64,000 nucleotides of DNA from Brachionus rotundiformis. Its lineage: Eukaryota > Rotifera > Eurotatoria > Ploima > Brachionidae. The notes under the pieces are model-generated. The model did no database searches, was not told the origin of the DNA, and saw only the letters and a list, made by a program, of their open reading frames with translations. The position numbers and the translations under genes were made by a program. Below, piece by piece: positions 1 through 10,914 of this stretch. Every line of letters begins with the position of its first letter. Within the stretch, counting starts at the first letter, position 1. Where the stretch lies: NCBI GenBank assembly GCA_016802295.1, contig JAESIW010000180.1, positions 196,752-260,751 of the forward strand. The letters are read 5' to 3'.

Positions 1-35
1 TATTTTTTCCTAATTCATTTTTACAATAAATTTAT

Positions 36-569
36 TTGAAGAAATACTTGTATAAAAAATCTATTGAAATGATCAGACTGGACGAATTTAGTGAAGCATT
101 GACCATAAATGGCTCATTACAGCAGCATAATTATCTGACTTTTTTGAAAGCGGTGAGAGATGCCAAAATAGAAACCAAGGAAGAGGTGGCCATGTTTCTG
201 GCAACAGTGATGTACGAATCGGACGGCTTGACAAACACCAAACCCAATGACCATCTTAAGCAAAAAATAATGGAAGAGTATCACGGGGCTTATGTGGAAA
301 GGGGGTTTATAAAAATTTTCGGTATTGAAAACTATATTTCCGCATCCCTGGCATTAAATGAGGACTATGTCAATAATCCTGAACTAATTGAAAAAGAAAA
401 ACACGCTTGGAAAACAAGCAGTTGGTACTGGATGACTGAATGCCAGAGTTATGCTCATTTAGGTTTTAATCAAGTGGTAAGATATGGTCTAAAAGCCATG
501 AATAGTCCTCTACGAAACAAAATATTCGAAAACATTTGCATTGCTTTTAACATTAGCCCTAAATTTTAA
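36..569 (+). CDS. GH19 chitinase-like protein, 3' part (start not settled)
   Basis: The protein follows the glycoside hydrolase family 19 / lysozyme-like layout: an N-terminal helix pair (LDEFSEALTINGSL), a helix with FLATVMYES where GH19 enzymes carry the first catalytic Glu, then ERGFIKIFG in place of the usual GRGYIQLTG, NYISASLAL, VNNPELIE and a C-terminal helical part ending at base 569. GH19 enzymes cut chitin. The second half of the active site is altered (YHGAYVERGF instead of YYGRG), so activity is doubtful. The first in-frame ATG is at 69; an AG at 40-41 keeps the frame open before it, so this may be the last exon of a longer gene beginning outside the window. No signal peptide is seen in the part present. 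Family assignment is by remembered motif pattern, not a search. Confidence 0.6.
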   Translation: MKKYLYKKSIEMIRLDEFSEALTINGSLQQHNYLTFLKAVRDAKIETKEEVAMFLATVMYESDGLTNTKPNDHLKQKIMEEYHGAYVERGFIKIFGIENYISASLALNEDYVNNPELIEKEKHAWKTSSWYWMTECQSYAHLGFNQVVRYGLKAMNSPLRNKIFENICIAFNISPKF

Positions 570-720
570 ATTAATTATTTTTTAAATAAATTTAAAGGAT
601 GGTGATAGAAAAATAATTTTTTAAGACATTATTTTATTAATTATTGCGAGCGTTAAACAAATAATTAATTTATCTAATTAAAAAAAAATAATTAATCTTC
701 TTTTTTTGGTTTATTGAGAC

Positions 721-947
721 TCACTTAGCAGCGGGCTTTGGGTTTTTGTTGTGTCTCTTTGAGAATCTCAGGTTTCTCAAAAATTTTGGGTCAACACCTT
801 TCAACGATGGGTATCTCTGTCTCTTTGGCTTGTGGATACCGTTTCGGTGATTTTTGTTGTCTAAACAAGCAAATAATTAAAGTTGAATTCAGAGGAAAAA
901 AATGTCCAACTTTGGTTGTGATTGGTATGGTTCTTTGATTTGGCCAT
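721..947 (-). CDS. RPL29: 60S ribosomal protein L29 (two exons)
   Basis: Exon 1 is 947-911 ([12 protein letters not shown]) and exon 2 is 860-721, separated by a 50-base intron that begins GTTGGA and ends TTTAG. Joined, they give a 58-residue basic protein with the L29e hallmark [18 protein letters not shown] followed by [18 protein letters not shown], then stop. Length fits the short invertebrate/fungal form of eL29, which lacks the long lysine/alanine tail of mammals. eL29 is a component of the large ribosomal subunit. The start is fixed by the conserved MAKSKNHT. The donor GTTGGA is not the usual GTAAGT type but is the only site that keeps the conserved frame (phase 1 on both sides). Confidence 0.92.
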
Positions 948-1216
948 CTTTCAATTCAAATTTTTATTTCAATCTAAATTTTAAACGAAAAGAAATTTTA
1001 GCTGAGCTTTTAGATTACAACTCGTGGTGGTAATTGAATGCATGCAAGTTGTTAGACAAGCTATAAAGCTGAACTAAATTAATTTTTTACTTTATTTTTT
1101 TAACCTTCACTTATTTTTATTAAAATAAAATGCATTTTTAAACTAATTTAGGAATCGAGAAAACAAAGTTGACTTTGAACTTAAGTTTGGTTAAGAAGCA
1201 GAAAAGAAAAAAATTG

Positions 1217-1299
1217 TGCCAGGGATGGGGATCGAACCCATGCTCACATTCGTGAATTGGATCTTAAGTCCAACGCCTTAACCACTCGGCCACCCGGGC
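1217..1299 (-). tRNA. tRNA-Leu (anticodon UAA)
   Basis: The reverse complement folds as a class II tRNA of 83 nt: D arm starting GGCCGAGTGGTTAAGGC, anticodon stem TTGGA/TCCAA with loop CTTAAGA (anticodon UAA), a long variable arm (TTCACGAATGTGAG) and T arm ATGGG-TTCGATC-CCCAT. The A and B box promoters are intact and a T-rich Pol III terminator follows (A run at 1207-1213 on the + strand). The acceptor stem GCCCGGG/CCCTGGC has one C-U mismatch at pair 4:69. No intron. Confidence 0.93.
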
Positions 1300-1634
1300 T
1301 GCAACTATAATTGGTTGAAAATAACCCTATATTTCTGGGTTATACAAAGATATAATTAGGCTCAAATTAATTTTAAAATTTATTTCTTTATTTATATCCA
1401 ATCTATTTAATTAAATAGGTAATATAAAAATTTCAAAGTCTAATATTTTTTTAAAGCTTACAAAATTTGAATTTTTAAAGTGAAGTAAATTTTTAAAAAG
1501 AAAAAATTATTACTGCCTTGAAGGCTGTACTAAAAAAATAGAAGAATTTTCAGAAATGTTTATTCATATAATTTTTGGGCTTATTTCTAATTAGATAATG
1601 GAAACCGAATTGTTAAATTTTTTATTGCAGATGG

Positions 1635-2045
1635 TTTGGTACTAATAACAAATAGAGAAATGGACATGCATATGATTTGGTGACCGGAATCAAAATAAAT
1701 GGAACCAAAACGAAAGTCATGTGTATAATTGAACACCCAGTTGAGCGAATTTACATACTCAGGAAGCATTATTAGTGGATCAAAGGGAACTCATAAGGAC
1801 ATTTAGAAAAGACTTTTGAAAGCAAAATGAGCATTAACCAGACTCAATCAGTCTGGAAATTAGAGTGCGACAGCAAGGAAACAACAATCAAGATATACAA
1901 CAGTGTGGTAAAAGATACTCTAATGAACGAAAGCGAATAGTGGGAAGTGTCTGATTAGTGAAAAAAATACTTAATATCTTCCACACTGGTTGTCTGAAAA
2001 GGATTTTTGGTATACAATGGCCTAACTTTGATAATTGGAAATAAT
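1635..2045 (+). mobile_element. Decayed LINE reverse transcriptase fragment (RTE-like)
   Basis: Across several frames and stops one reads LVLITNREMDMHM, SEFTYSGSIISGSKGTHKDI, KRLLKAK.ALTRLN and FHTGCLKRIFGIQWPNF. These are the region after the catalytic YADD box and the thumb/C-terminal part of RTE-like LINE reverse transcriptases. The copy is broken by frameshifts and stop codons and has no upstream endonuclease. It belongs to the same family as the pieces near 3.3, 29 and 59.8 kb. Confidence 0.7.
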
Positions 2046-2091
2046 TTTTTAGAGTAAATTTTAACCAATATGAAATTAATTTTTTCAATTT

Positions 2092-2690
2092 TTAACACTA
2101 GAAGTACCGACAAAAATAAATACAAGAAAAACCAAATGGGGTCAAATGACTCTTTTTTAAATTAAAGATGTTTTAACGCTTTATTCGATAAAAAAAATAT
2201 CAAATTAATCATATATCAATTTTAAATCATGTAATAAAAAAAAAGATTCCTATAAAAATTATTTCTCACATTTTTTACAAATAATCACACGTTCCATTGT
2301 ACATTGTCCGCATACTGATTTATTACAGTTTTTTACAAATTAAATTAGTTTTATTATTGTTGCAAAAGCGAATTTGATACTTAACACGCTTTGGAGAACT
2401 GTTTTCTTGATCATCTAAACTTTGGACTCTTTTACCTACACTTTTAAGTGTTCGGGGTGTAGAATGGGTAGAATAGGAGTCATTTGACTCTTTTTGGTGC
2501 TTCTAGTAGTATTTAGTCAGTTTAAAAAATTGATGCATCATGTGAATATGTTAATATAAAATTTTTAAGTTTTAAATTTATTTAATGTTAACTTTACAAT
2601 TTCAAGTTTTAATCTTCTCAGACTATTGAATTATAACTTAGTAAAAAATCAAAAGGAGTCATTTTGACACCTTGATGCTTCTAGTGTTAA
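2092..2690 (-). mobile_element. Internally deleted piggyBac-like transposon with TTAA ends
   Basis: The element is bounded by TTAA at 2092-2095 and 2687-2690, the target duplication of piggyBac elements, and both ends start with the inverted repeat CACTAGAAG. Inside, on the minus strand (about 2475-2263), is the tail of a transposase: a polar linker and then a cysteine-rich stretch with spacing like the C-terminal zinc-binding domain of piggyBac transposases (KSVCGQCTMERVIICKKCEK, stop). One extra A in an A-run near 2330 breaks the frame. The DDD catalytic core is missing, so the copy is dead but could be mobilised in trans. Short subterminal motifs (GGAGTCATTTGACTC, TGCTTCTAG) recur at about 2480-2505 and near the right end. 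Confidence 0.75.
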
Positions 2691-2699
2691 ACACACAAT

Positions 2700-4017
2700 C
2701 TTAAATCTTAAAAGTTAGTTAAATAATTTTCTCTTAACCAAACCAATTTCATATTCGAATTCAGCTAATTTTAATCAGTTTAAAAATGCCGAATTAAGTA
2801 TGCAATTTTTTTAGCCAAATTGATTCCATACAACCATTTTGCACCATCCCAACCTAATTCAATATCATTTCGGCTCAATTATTATCATATTTATTAAACC
2901 GTATCCCGGGATCAGTACTTTATTAATAAATGAGTTTAGATAAATGTATATTGGAGTTAAGACTGGTTGTTATGGTCCATCTTTGGTCAGCCAAACTACA
3001 GCTGTATTTCCAAAATTTTCTATTTATATTTCGATTTTATTAAGCATCTTAAAAGATATTTAAGATATAAATATTTAAAACTAGTCCCAATAGTTCAAAA
3101 TTTTGTCTGGTTCCAGAATCAGAATCATCATAATTCGGAATAAGTAGGGCTCGAACAGTAACCATCGAAATAAATGATAAAAAAATATCTATTTTTACTA
3201 TTTTTTTTTAAATTAGTGAATGAGCCAGAAAAGGTAAACTGGTCAGAAATCTGGTAAATAGATCAATAATCAAATTAAGCATCAGAGTCTAGAGAGAAAT
3301 CCTTTTCAGGCAGCCAGTGTGGTAGATGTTCAGACTTATTCTAAACAATTCAGACACTTCAGAACATCAGAGTGTATTTTACCACATTTTTGACAAAAAA
3401 TAGGCAGAAAATAAGCTGATTTTGATTTCAAAGTATACCAAGATAAAAATAGTGCTACTATCTTCCTCTTAAAGATTTTCAATATATTTAAAGTTTAAAA
3501 AGCAAGAATATGGTCCAGAGTTTTTTCCTGCTGTGATCATATTTTTTGTCCTGTTGAGTTTTTATAGCTAGCTGAACAAGTAAAGACGGCTAAGTAAGTA
3601 TTAAATCGAAAAGTGTGAAATCGTACAAAATATTGATTGGTAAAGACCAAAAGATAAGCGATAAATTTTTATAAAAACTATGATTATTAATAAATATTAA
3701 ACTTAAAATTTTAAAAAATAAGTTTTTATTTTATTACATAAAAAAGCAGTAATTATCAATTAAAATGTAATATTATTTTTATTAAAAAAAATTTTAAATA
3801 TATCTTTATAACAATTTAAAAAAAAAAATTTCATCTACATTTTTGCATGGAAAAATAAATTAGCTAAAATTATATTTATCTCTAAATTTTTAAATGTTAA
3901 TTTTTAATGTCATTAATGTTTTTATGTCTGTACGACTAAGACCCCGTGATTTAAGTAAATTTTGAACTAATGGAAAAAAAATAATTTATTCTATCTTGTT
4001 TATTTATTAGAAATAAA
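2700..4017. other. Intergenic, no gene seen
   Basis: AT-rich spacer between the piggyBac copy and the SLC15 gene. Apart from a short LINE scrap at about 3285-3345 I see no coding signal, RNA gene or clear repeat on either strand. Confidence 0.5.
3285..3345 (-). mobile_element. Short LINE scrap
   Basis: On the minus strand the sequence reads LNIYHTGCLKRIS, nearly the same as LNIFHTGCLKRIF in the LINE fragment at 1.6-2.0 kb. The nucleotide match (CCACACTGG.TG.CTGAAAAGGATTT) supports a shared origin. Too short to classify alone. Confidence 0.5.
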
Positions 4018-6327
4018 ATGAACAATTTTTTAGACACTGATAATGAACCAGACGAAAATACCAGCTTGTTGCCATGGTCAAAAAAATCAAAAAATGGTCA
4101 AACTGGCTATTTAAGCTCGTCAAGCTATCAGCAACAAATTTATCTTAATCAAGTTCTTCAAACAGCCTTGAATGATAGACGTTCGGCTTTTAAACAAAAA
4201 GCCTCTTATTTTATTACTCTCTTGGTCTACACATTGGAACGGTTTGCCTTCTATGGTCTCATATGCAATTACATCCTTTACTTAAATAAGCAACCTCTTA
4301 ATTGGAAATCTTTTAACGCATCGCTTATTCTTCTCATATTTTTTGGCACTCTGAACATAACAAGTGTTATTGGTGGTTGGGTGGCCGACTCTTTCCTTGG
4401 TAAATACGCCACCATTTGTCTAAGTTTTGTTGGCTACATAGCCGGCTATTCGGCTTTTCCGTATTTGTCTTATTACAATAAAGTACCAGATTTGTGCTAT
4501 TCGAATAATTCAGTAATCAACTCGACAATTAGTGACAAAGATGTCCCATTTTTTGGCAAGCCAGATAGGCCTTTGATTGAAGAGACATGCTCTTGGATCA
4601 TAATTGTGACTGTGGTGCTGATTGGACTGTCAGTAGGATTTATTCGAGCTAATTTAGGACCTTTTGGAGCTGATCAGGTAAACTTAGAGGAATTAATTGA
4701 AAAATATTAGGCTTTTTATTTTTCTGTTGTCTTTTAAAAAAATTAAGTTAATAAAATATTAATAGATAATTGATTAACTGAATAATTTTTCAAACAAAAA
4801 TTTATCACTTTTTAAAAATTTTCTACATCAGTCCAATAAGTTTTTGATTAAAATTTTTTATTTCCAAGGTAATTAGTCGCGGTCAGACAAAGTTATTCAA
4901 TTACTTTAACTGGCTGTACTGGAGCATAAACTTTGGTTCGCTTATGGCCTTTTCAGTCTTGGCATATATTCAGCAAAACATAAGCTTTTTTCTCGGTTAT
5001 GTGATTCCACTAGCCAGTCTTGTTTTAAGCTTTGTGCTTTTTTTAATTGGAAGTTTTAGCTACATAAAAAACGACGCGGATAAATCAGTGATTACCAAAG
5101 TTATCAAAATAATCCAAGAAGCATTCAGATCAATAAAACGTCAAAAAAATTTTATCAAACAAAAAGAACGGGAGAAAAGGATGCTTACAGAAAGTGAAGA
5201 TGAACAAGAAAAGTTAAATTACTCTACAGAGAATGACGAAGAGGACGAGGATGCTTCGTACAAAACAATATCTTTTTTGGACAATGCCAAGATTAGATAT
5301 GGTGGCAAATTTGGAGACAGTGATGTAGATGATGTTAAATCTTTGAAGAGAATTCTTATTCTCTTTGCTTTGTTAATACCTTATTGGATTCTTTATTACC
5401 AAGTTGGAAAAAAAATTTTAATTTTTAACCTATTTAGTTTCTAAATTAAAGATTGAGACTAGTTATATAATACAAGGCCTTCATATGAAATTATTTCGTC
5501 GGTCAGAAACTGTTGGAATACCAACTTTTATGGTTAAATTTTAAAATTTAAGTCTTGAAATTTTTATTTGGTTATCTATTTAGATTCCTGCTGCTTGGTT
5601 GTCTATTGCCGATAATATAACAGTATTGGTTATGATTCCTTTAATGGACAAATTTGTGTATCCATGCATGCGTAGAAGGTTCAGATTGTTGAGCAATGAG
5701 AATACCCGTCTGGTGTTCGGGATGAGTTTGTCGGCGCTATCGGTGATAAGTGCGGGCTTATTGGAATCAGTGCGGCATAACATGATAATGGATGATCCGC
5801 AAGGAAACACAGTGGTTCAAATAATTGACAACACCTCATATGTGGCAGCTAATTTGAACATTTTGTGGCAAATTCCGCAATATACTCTAACTGGTCTGGG
5901 TGAGGTCTTTTGCAGTGTAACTAGTTTGTACTATGCTTACTCGGCAGCGCCAAAATCAATGCAGTCCATTATAATGGGGCTGTTTTACTTTTTCTCTGGA
6001 GCCGGCAGCTTTGTAGGTTCAGTTATTTTAGCTATATTCAAAGAGTTGATTTATACAAATCCCAAAAACATTGACGACATAAATTGTTCTTCATGCAAGT
6101 TTAATTATTATTTTTATTGTTTGGCTTTGGTGCAAATAATTGGCATTGGCTTGTTTGTTTTCATCGATTCCAAGCTTGTTTTGGTAAAATGTAAAGATGA
6201 TAAATACAGAGGTGAAAGAAGAGTGCCCAGATTTACAGATTATGACAATCAACAAAATTTCAGTACTTTGGATGGTGAATTGGCTGGAAATAAGTCTGAA
6301 AATGATATTGGCGCAGTCGATTCCTAA
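4018..6327 (+). CDS. SLC15/POT family proton-coupled oligopeptide (peptide/histidine) transporter
   Basis: Four coding exons fit: 4018-4677, 4869-5402, 5452-5511 and 5584-6327, all in phase 0, giving about 665 residues. The first membrane helix carries the POT signature as LERFAFYG (residues 73-80), followed by SVIGGWVADSFLGKY and GFIRANLGPFGADQ; exon 2 resumes SRGQTKLFNYFNWLYWSINFG; after a long acidic cytoplasmic loop the second half has PYWILYYQ, SYIIQGLHM, IPAAWLSIADN, IWWQIPQY-like LWQIPQYTLTGLGE and PKSMQS. This order matches SLC15A3/A4 peptide/histidine transporters, which export peptides and histidine from endolysosomes using the proton gradient. The N-terminus has DENTSLLPW, a dileucine-type lysosomal sorting signal. 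Introns 2 (49 nt) and 3 (72 nt) start GTTGGA. For intron 3 a GTTAAA site 17 bases on is an alternative. Length exceeds the ~575 usual, mainly from the acidic loop. Confidence 0.88.
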
Positions 6328-8171
6328 GTTAAATATAAATTTTGTAAATTATTTTTTTGAATTTTTGCCAATTTTTTTTTTGATTCTTAGCTGAATCAGC
6401 CAACAGCAATAAATATTTATATCTACTTTTAATTATGAGAATATCTGATCAAAGTTTGACCATCAGAATAATTATTTTAAAATCTATCTTTATGATGAAA
6501 GACCATAACACTTTAAAAATAAGATTATTAGTTGTAAAATAAAAATTAAAAGATATATAAAATTTGTATAAATAAATATTAGAGTAGAAAGAAAAAACGT
6601 AAATAAAGGTTGAAGATGTCTCAAATTATTAAATAGAGATAAAACAAGAGCCAGCTAACATAACTAGTTTTCAAAAAAAAATGTTCAAAAGTTTGATAAT
6701 TAAAAAAATATGCTTAAATTGATTAAATTTTTACCAAATTTTGTACATTTATTAAATAGTTTTTTATAAATTAAAAAGATATTATAATTTAGTTGTTCCA
6801 AGTTTTATTGACAGAAATAGGCTATCTTTAACACTTTTGCCTATAATCAAAACCTGTCATCTTATGTTTTATCTATATACATTGGTCATATCAAAGAATA
6901 ATAAAAACTGATCAAATTGAGCTCTCGATCATTTTTAATGACTACGGGACGGGTTTTGGCGGCCGGTTAGTTAGATGGTCCTAGTAAATTAAAAAAGATT
7001 TTCAATTAATATATTTATTTTAAATTTCAAAATATTTTTAAATTTATTTTGTTTGAACGTGATGGTTAATAATTTATTGATTAAATTTTTAATTAAGAAA
7101 AAGACATTTAAGCATCTAGTAGTAATCAGCTAAAATGAAATAAAAAATGAAATATGTATACTCTTATAATGAAATCTTATTTGAAATATTTGGAGATGTA
7201 TATTCTATTTAATTATATATTAAAATTAGATTTATTTAAATCTTTTGTTTTCAAATTTTAATTTTAGGTTACGTAGTAGTTTTATTTTCTTTTTTTGCCT
7301 ATGAGGCCTAGATTCTTAGTAAATTAAAATAGTAATTTAATAATCAAACTTTCATTTAGACATAATTTCATCTCATATTTGATCAAATTCGGTAACTTAT
7401 TTTATGTATAATTTAATTTAGATAATACATGGAGCTGGATTAGTGTAGGAAATTGAGTAAAAATTTAATTAACATTCTTTAATAACATTAATTTTTTAAA
7501 TTTTAAATTTTTTGAAAATTTATCTAATAAATTATATAATATATAATTTTATTTGAACTGATTAAAAATTCAAGTACTTTTTGAAAATAAATAACTCGCC
7601 TTTAGGTAAATCTATTCAAAATCCTGCGATCTCATTCTAAAAGCCAATTTCTTGCCAAAACCATTGTATTTTGATTAAATGCGTGACATTTTTATCCTAT
7701 TTGGCATTTCAGCTTTGATCCAACAAATTTTTAATTGTTGATAAAATACCATTCCATGTTTCCGGGATAAAAGATTGGGGCATTTCTGAAAAAAAGCCAT
7801 AAAAATTATGTGAAGCCTTGCAATGTTAATGTTGAATTATTAAAATAAAAACTAATTTCAAATTATTTGAACATTATTAATGATTGCGTGAATCTTGATA
7901 ATTTTATTTCTTGAGTAGTAGTTTTTAATAAAATATTTATAAGAAAAAGTCTTTCAAACAATTACGAAATTAAAAATTTTAAATTTAATCAACCTCAATT
8001 AAATTCTTCCACAGAAATTCTTTTTTAATAATAGGAAAAAAAAACAAAATGATTTAAACAGCAATTTTAGTTGCGTAAGTGGATTTGTTACCAAGTAATA
8101 ATAATTAAGTATTCAGGCATCATACCTCTGTTTCAATCTCACCTGAGATAAATTTTAATTTTTTTAGAATA
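6328..8171. other. Intergenic, no gene seen
   Basis: AT-rich spacer. A short GC-rich patch (about 6940-6980) and a patch at 7600-7830 stand out from the background, but neither keeps an open frame with splice sites that I can defend. On the minus strand at 7790-7750 an acceptor-like TTTTTTTCAG is followed by ATGCCCCAATCTTTTATCC, which could begin a short exon; not called. Confidence 0.4.
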
Positions 8172-8561
8172 ATGTCGAAACAGAATAACCAAAAGCCGAT
8201 TCCTAAATGGGAGCCAAATAAGAAAAATGCTAATGATGGCAAAATTTTCACTATTTCCAAGGGAAATGTCCAACCGATTGACCTTAATACAATCGATGAA
8301 TACAAAAAGGGCTTCGAAAAACCCATTGGAAAGGTATTTTTCATAGAAAAACCTGAATCGATGCTGAAAAAAGTACGCGAACCACAAACCAAACTTTGGT
8401 ACTACGATAAGCGCAACTATTCTAAAGGCACAGAGGACATAAAACTTGAAATAGAGGACGGAAAACGAGCTCATTTTGTTCCAATACCAGTTCCAAAAGG
8501 TCGGTCATTTCACACCATTGAGAGCATTACCAAGAGTTTAAAATATTACAGGTTCAATTAG
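8172..8561 (+). CDS. Hypothetical 129-residue basic protein
   Basis: A single open frame from an ATG that sits four bases after an acceptor-like TTTTTTTAG (8159-8167), so the 5' leader is probably spliced (cis or spliced leader). The product is rich in Lys, Pro and Glu, has no signal peptide or membrane segment, and contains short prolines-and-aromatics motifs (WEPNKKN, KLWYYDKRNY, VPIPVPKGRSFH). I do not recognise a family. Codon use is gene-like and the frame is long for such AT-rich DNA. It converges with the gene at 8666-9324, with 104 bases between the stops; AATAAA for polyadenylation lies at about 8588. Confidence 0.6.
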   Translation: MSKQNNQKPIPKWEPNKKNANDGKIFTISKGNVQPIDLNTIDEYKKGFEKPIGKVFFIEKPESMLKKVREPQTKLWYYDKRNYSKGTEDIKLEIEDGKRAHFVPIPVPKGRSFHTIESITKSLKYYRFN

Positions 8562-8665
8562 AAGTTGTATTAAATTTTTAAAATGAAAATAAAATATTAT
8601 TTGTTTATTGGAACTAATGTAAATAACTAGTAGTCAATTTAAATACGACATAAATAAATTTTTGT

Positions 8666-9324
8666 TTATAATTCTTGATTTTTTATCTTTGCTTTTTCTT
8701 TAATAGATTCTTGTTCTATTTCGAGGTCAACTTCTTGTTTCATTTGAGAAATGGACGCCCAAAACTCGTCAGTTCGGACAGCTTAAGAAAATTATAACAA
8801 TAAAAAATAAATTAATCTATTTAAAAAAAAAATACTTTTAATTAATTTTCTGAAATCTTTTATAGTAACTTTATCGGTTCCTTTTTCTTTTAACTTATCC
8901 ATTATTAAGTTAAGTTGTTTTATAAATTCGCCATAGGCAGCGTTTTTTACTTAAGGATAATTATAAATTTTCGAAAAATTAAGATTATAAGATTACTGTG
9001 AAAGTTCTCTGGAATTAAATCTGGCCTACGACTAGTTGATAAAATAATAACACTTTGAAATAATATTCTTATTAAATCATCTACAGTGACCATGTCGTTT
9101 CCTCCATCAGCCTGTTCCAAGAGTCCTTTGCTGGTGTCGAGAAAAAGATCTTTATAAGCAACTTCTTCTGGTTCCCCATATAACAGAGTATTTAGAGCAT
9201 TTAGAACCAATTTTTTTCCATTATCAGCCTCAATTATCAAATTTTTGGCCGAGTTTTCTTCACCTGATTGAGCTGACACACAGCTAATGAGAAATATGAT
9301 ACAAAAAAGGTCTAGTTTCATCAT
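8666..9324 (-). CDS. Secreted 185-residue protein with two degenerate EF-hand-like repeats
   Basis: Three exons join with matching phases: 9324-8997, 8949-8836 and 8781-8666. The start ATG opens a clear signal peptide (MMKLDLFCIIFLISCVSAQS). The rest contains an internal duplication: AYKDLFLDTSKGLLEQADGGNDMVTVDDLIRIL in exon 1 (written here in two overlapping parts: AYKDLFLDTSKGLLEQ and ADGGNDMVTVDDLIRIL) and AYGEFIKQLNLIMDKL then KGTDKVTIKDFRKLI in exons 2-3. The helix-loop-helix look (D-G-D-VT--D) suggests relict EF-hands without a full set of calcium ligands. The tail is Glu/Lys-rich coiled coil. Function unknown; it converges on the 8.2 kb gene. Confidence 0.7.
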
Positions 9325-10515
9325 TTAATTAAGATTTTATTATTTTAAATCGTTGCTTAAATTTGTTAAGTGACATTTGCTATTTTTACCAAGGTAAACT
9401 TTTTTTAGATAAAGAAATTCTATTCAAAATATGAATTGATTTCCACGTAACACTTTTTTTTACAAATCAATCTACTCATTTTTTTTTTAAATTGTAAATA
9501 GTTTTATTTGTCTAAAATCATTTTATTTACCAGAAAAACCAATGAATTTTTTTTAAATTGACTAAAAATTTTTTTTATTCAAACTAAAATTAAAGACTTT
9601 TGTTTTCCACAATTAAAAGTATTGACCACTAAAAGAAATGTATTTAACAAAAAAATTTTTTTCTCATATTTTTTTAAAAAAAAAATGCTTTAATAAAAAA
9701 TAATAACATGTTTTATTTTTGTTTTGTTGCCTGATTAATTAAATTTCTGGTTTTGTTTGATTTTTGAAAAATGTGACCGAATTTGCTAGAGAATACTATA
9801 ATAATTCAACTTTTATTTATTCTAGTTTTAAAATTTAAAATTCGAATATTAATTAATGTTTCAGTAATATTGGGAATTTTTATATTAAAATTGTTTAACT
9901 TTCTTTCATCAGATAAAATAAAATGTTGTATAATATTTTATAAGAATTAAAAATTAATCTAAAACCTAAAAACAAAAAATTAAATTAAAGATAAAGGATG
10001 ATTACATAACTTTTATAATGGAAAAAATTAATTTTTATTTAAATAATTAAGTATGAATTTTTTTAGATTTGGCCAGATTACTGCTTTAAGGTTCTGAGGG
10101 TTTTCTACTAAGCTGCATTGCTACAAATTCCATCATTCTATTCTGCGTTTAATGCAGCAAATTTCAAATAAAAAACAAATTTAAAACTTTATTATCATGT
10201 TTCTTACACTCACTTAAATACAATTCAGGTAAATTGATCTTTCACATTTTCAACATTCCTCTCGTACCCTCTCGCATTGTCCAGAGTCGATTTTAAATCC
10301 AATTCATTTGGCTTTTATTAAAATCTAAATAAAGTAGAAAAGAACGTCTAAGCCAAAAAGGACATAAATTCGATCCATAAATAATTATTTCATAAATAAT
10401 AAATAATAAATTTTTTTTACTCTATTTTGTCAAATTTTTGATTTCTTTAAATTTTTATTTTACTGGCTATTAGGCTTGAATTGATAAACAAAAATTATAG
10501 CAATAATAAATAATT
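9325..10515. other. Intergenic, no gene seen
   Basis: AT-rich spacer with long A and T runs. No coding frame, RNA gene or obvious repeat was found. Confidence 0.45.
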
Positions 10516-10914
10516 CGTTGTTGTTGGTTATTCACCAACACATTCATATGTTTTTATTATTTTACTAAAATGCATGTGTATTGTAATAAATAAAAATGCA
10601 TTAAAATTAAAAAAACACTTTTATTTATTTATTGACTTCAAATAGATTAAAAAAACAATATAAGTTTAAAAATTTTATAGTTGTTATTCGGACATTTTTT
10701 AAATTTAACAAGCTCAATTTCATCTTTTTTCCTTTTTTTCAATTGCGCTGAATGTTCTATTCAAATTTTTGTGGAATAGATTCTGATGGCCGCATATCTA
10801 AACCTTTTATCTGGCAAAAAAAAAGAATAATATTTTAGATAATTTAATAATGTTTAAAACTATCTGAAGAACAACATTGATTTTTTTTCTAAAAAAAAAT
10901 TATTTTTAGTATTA

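Noticed and set aside
738..938. 66-codon plus-strand frame
   Set aside because: It is the antisense shadow of RPL29 exon 2 on the minus strand.
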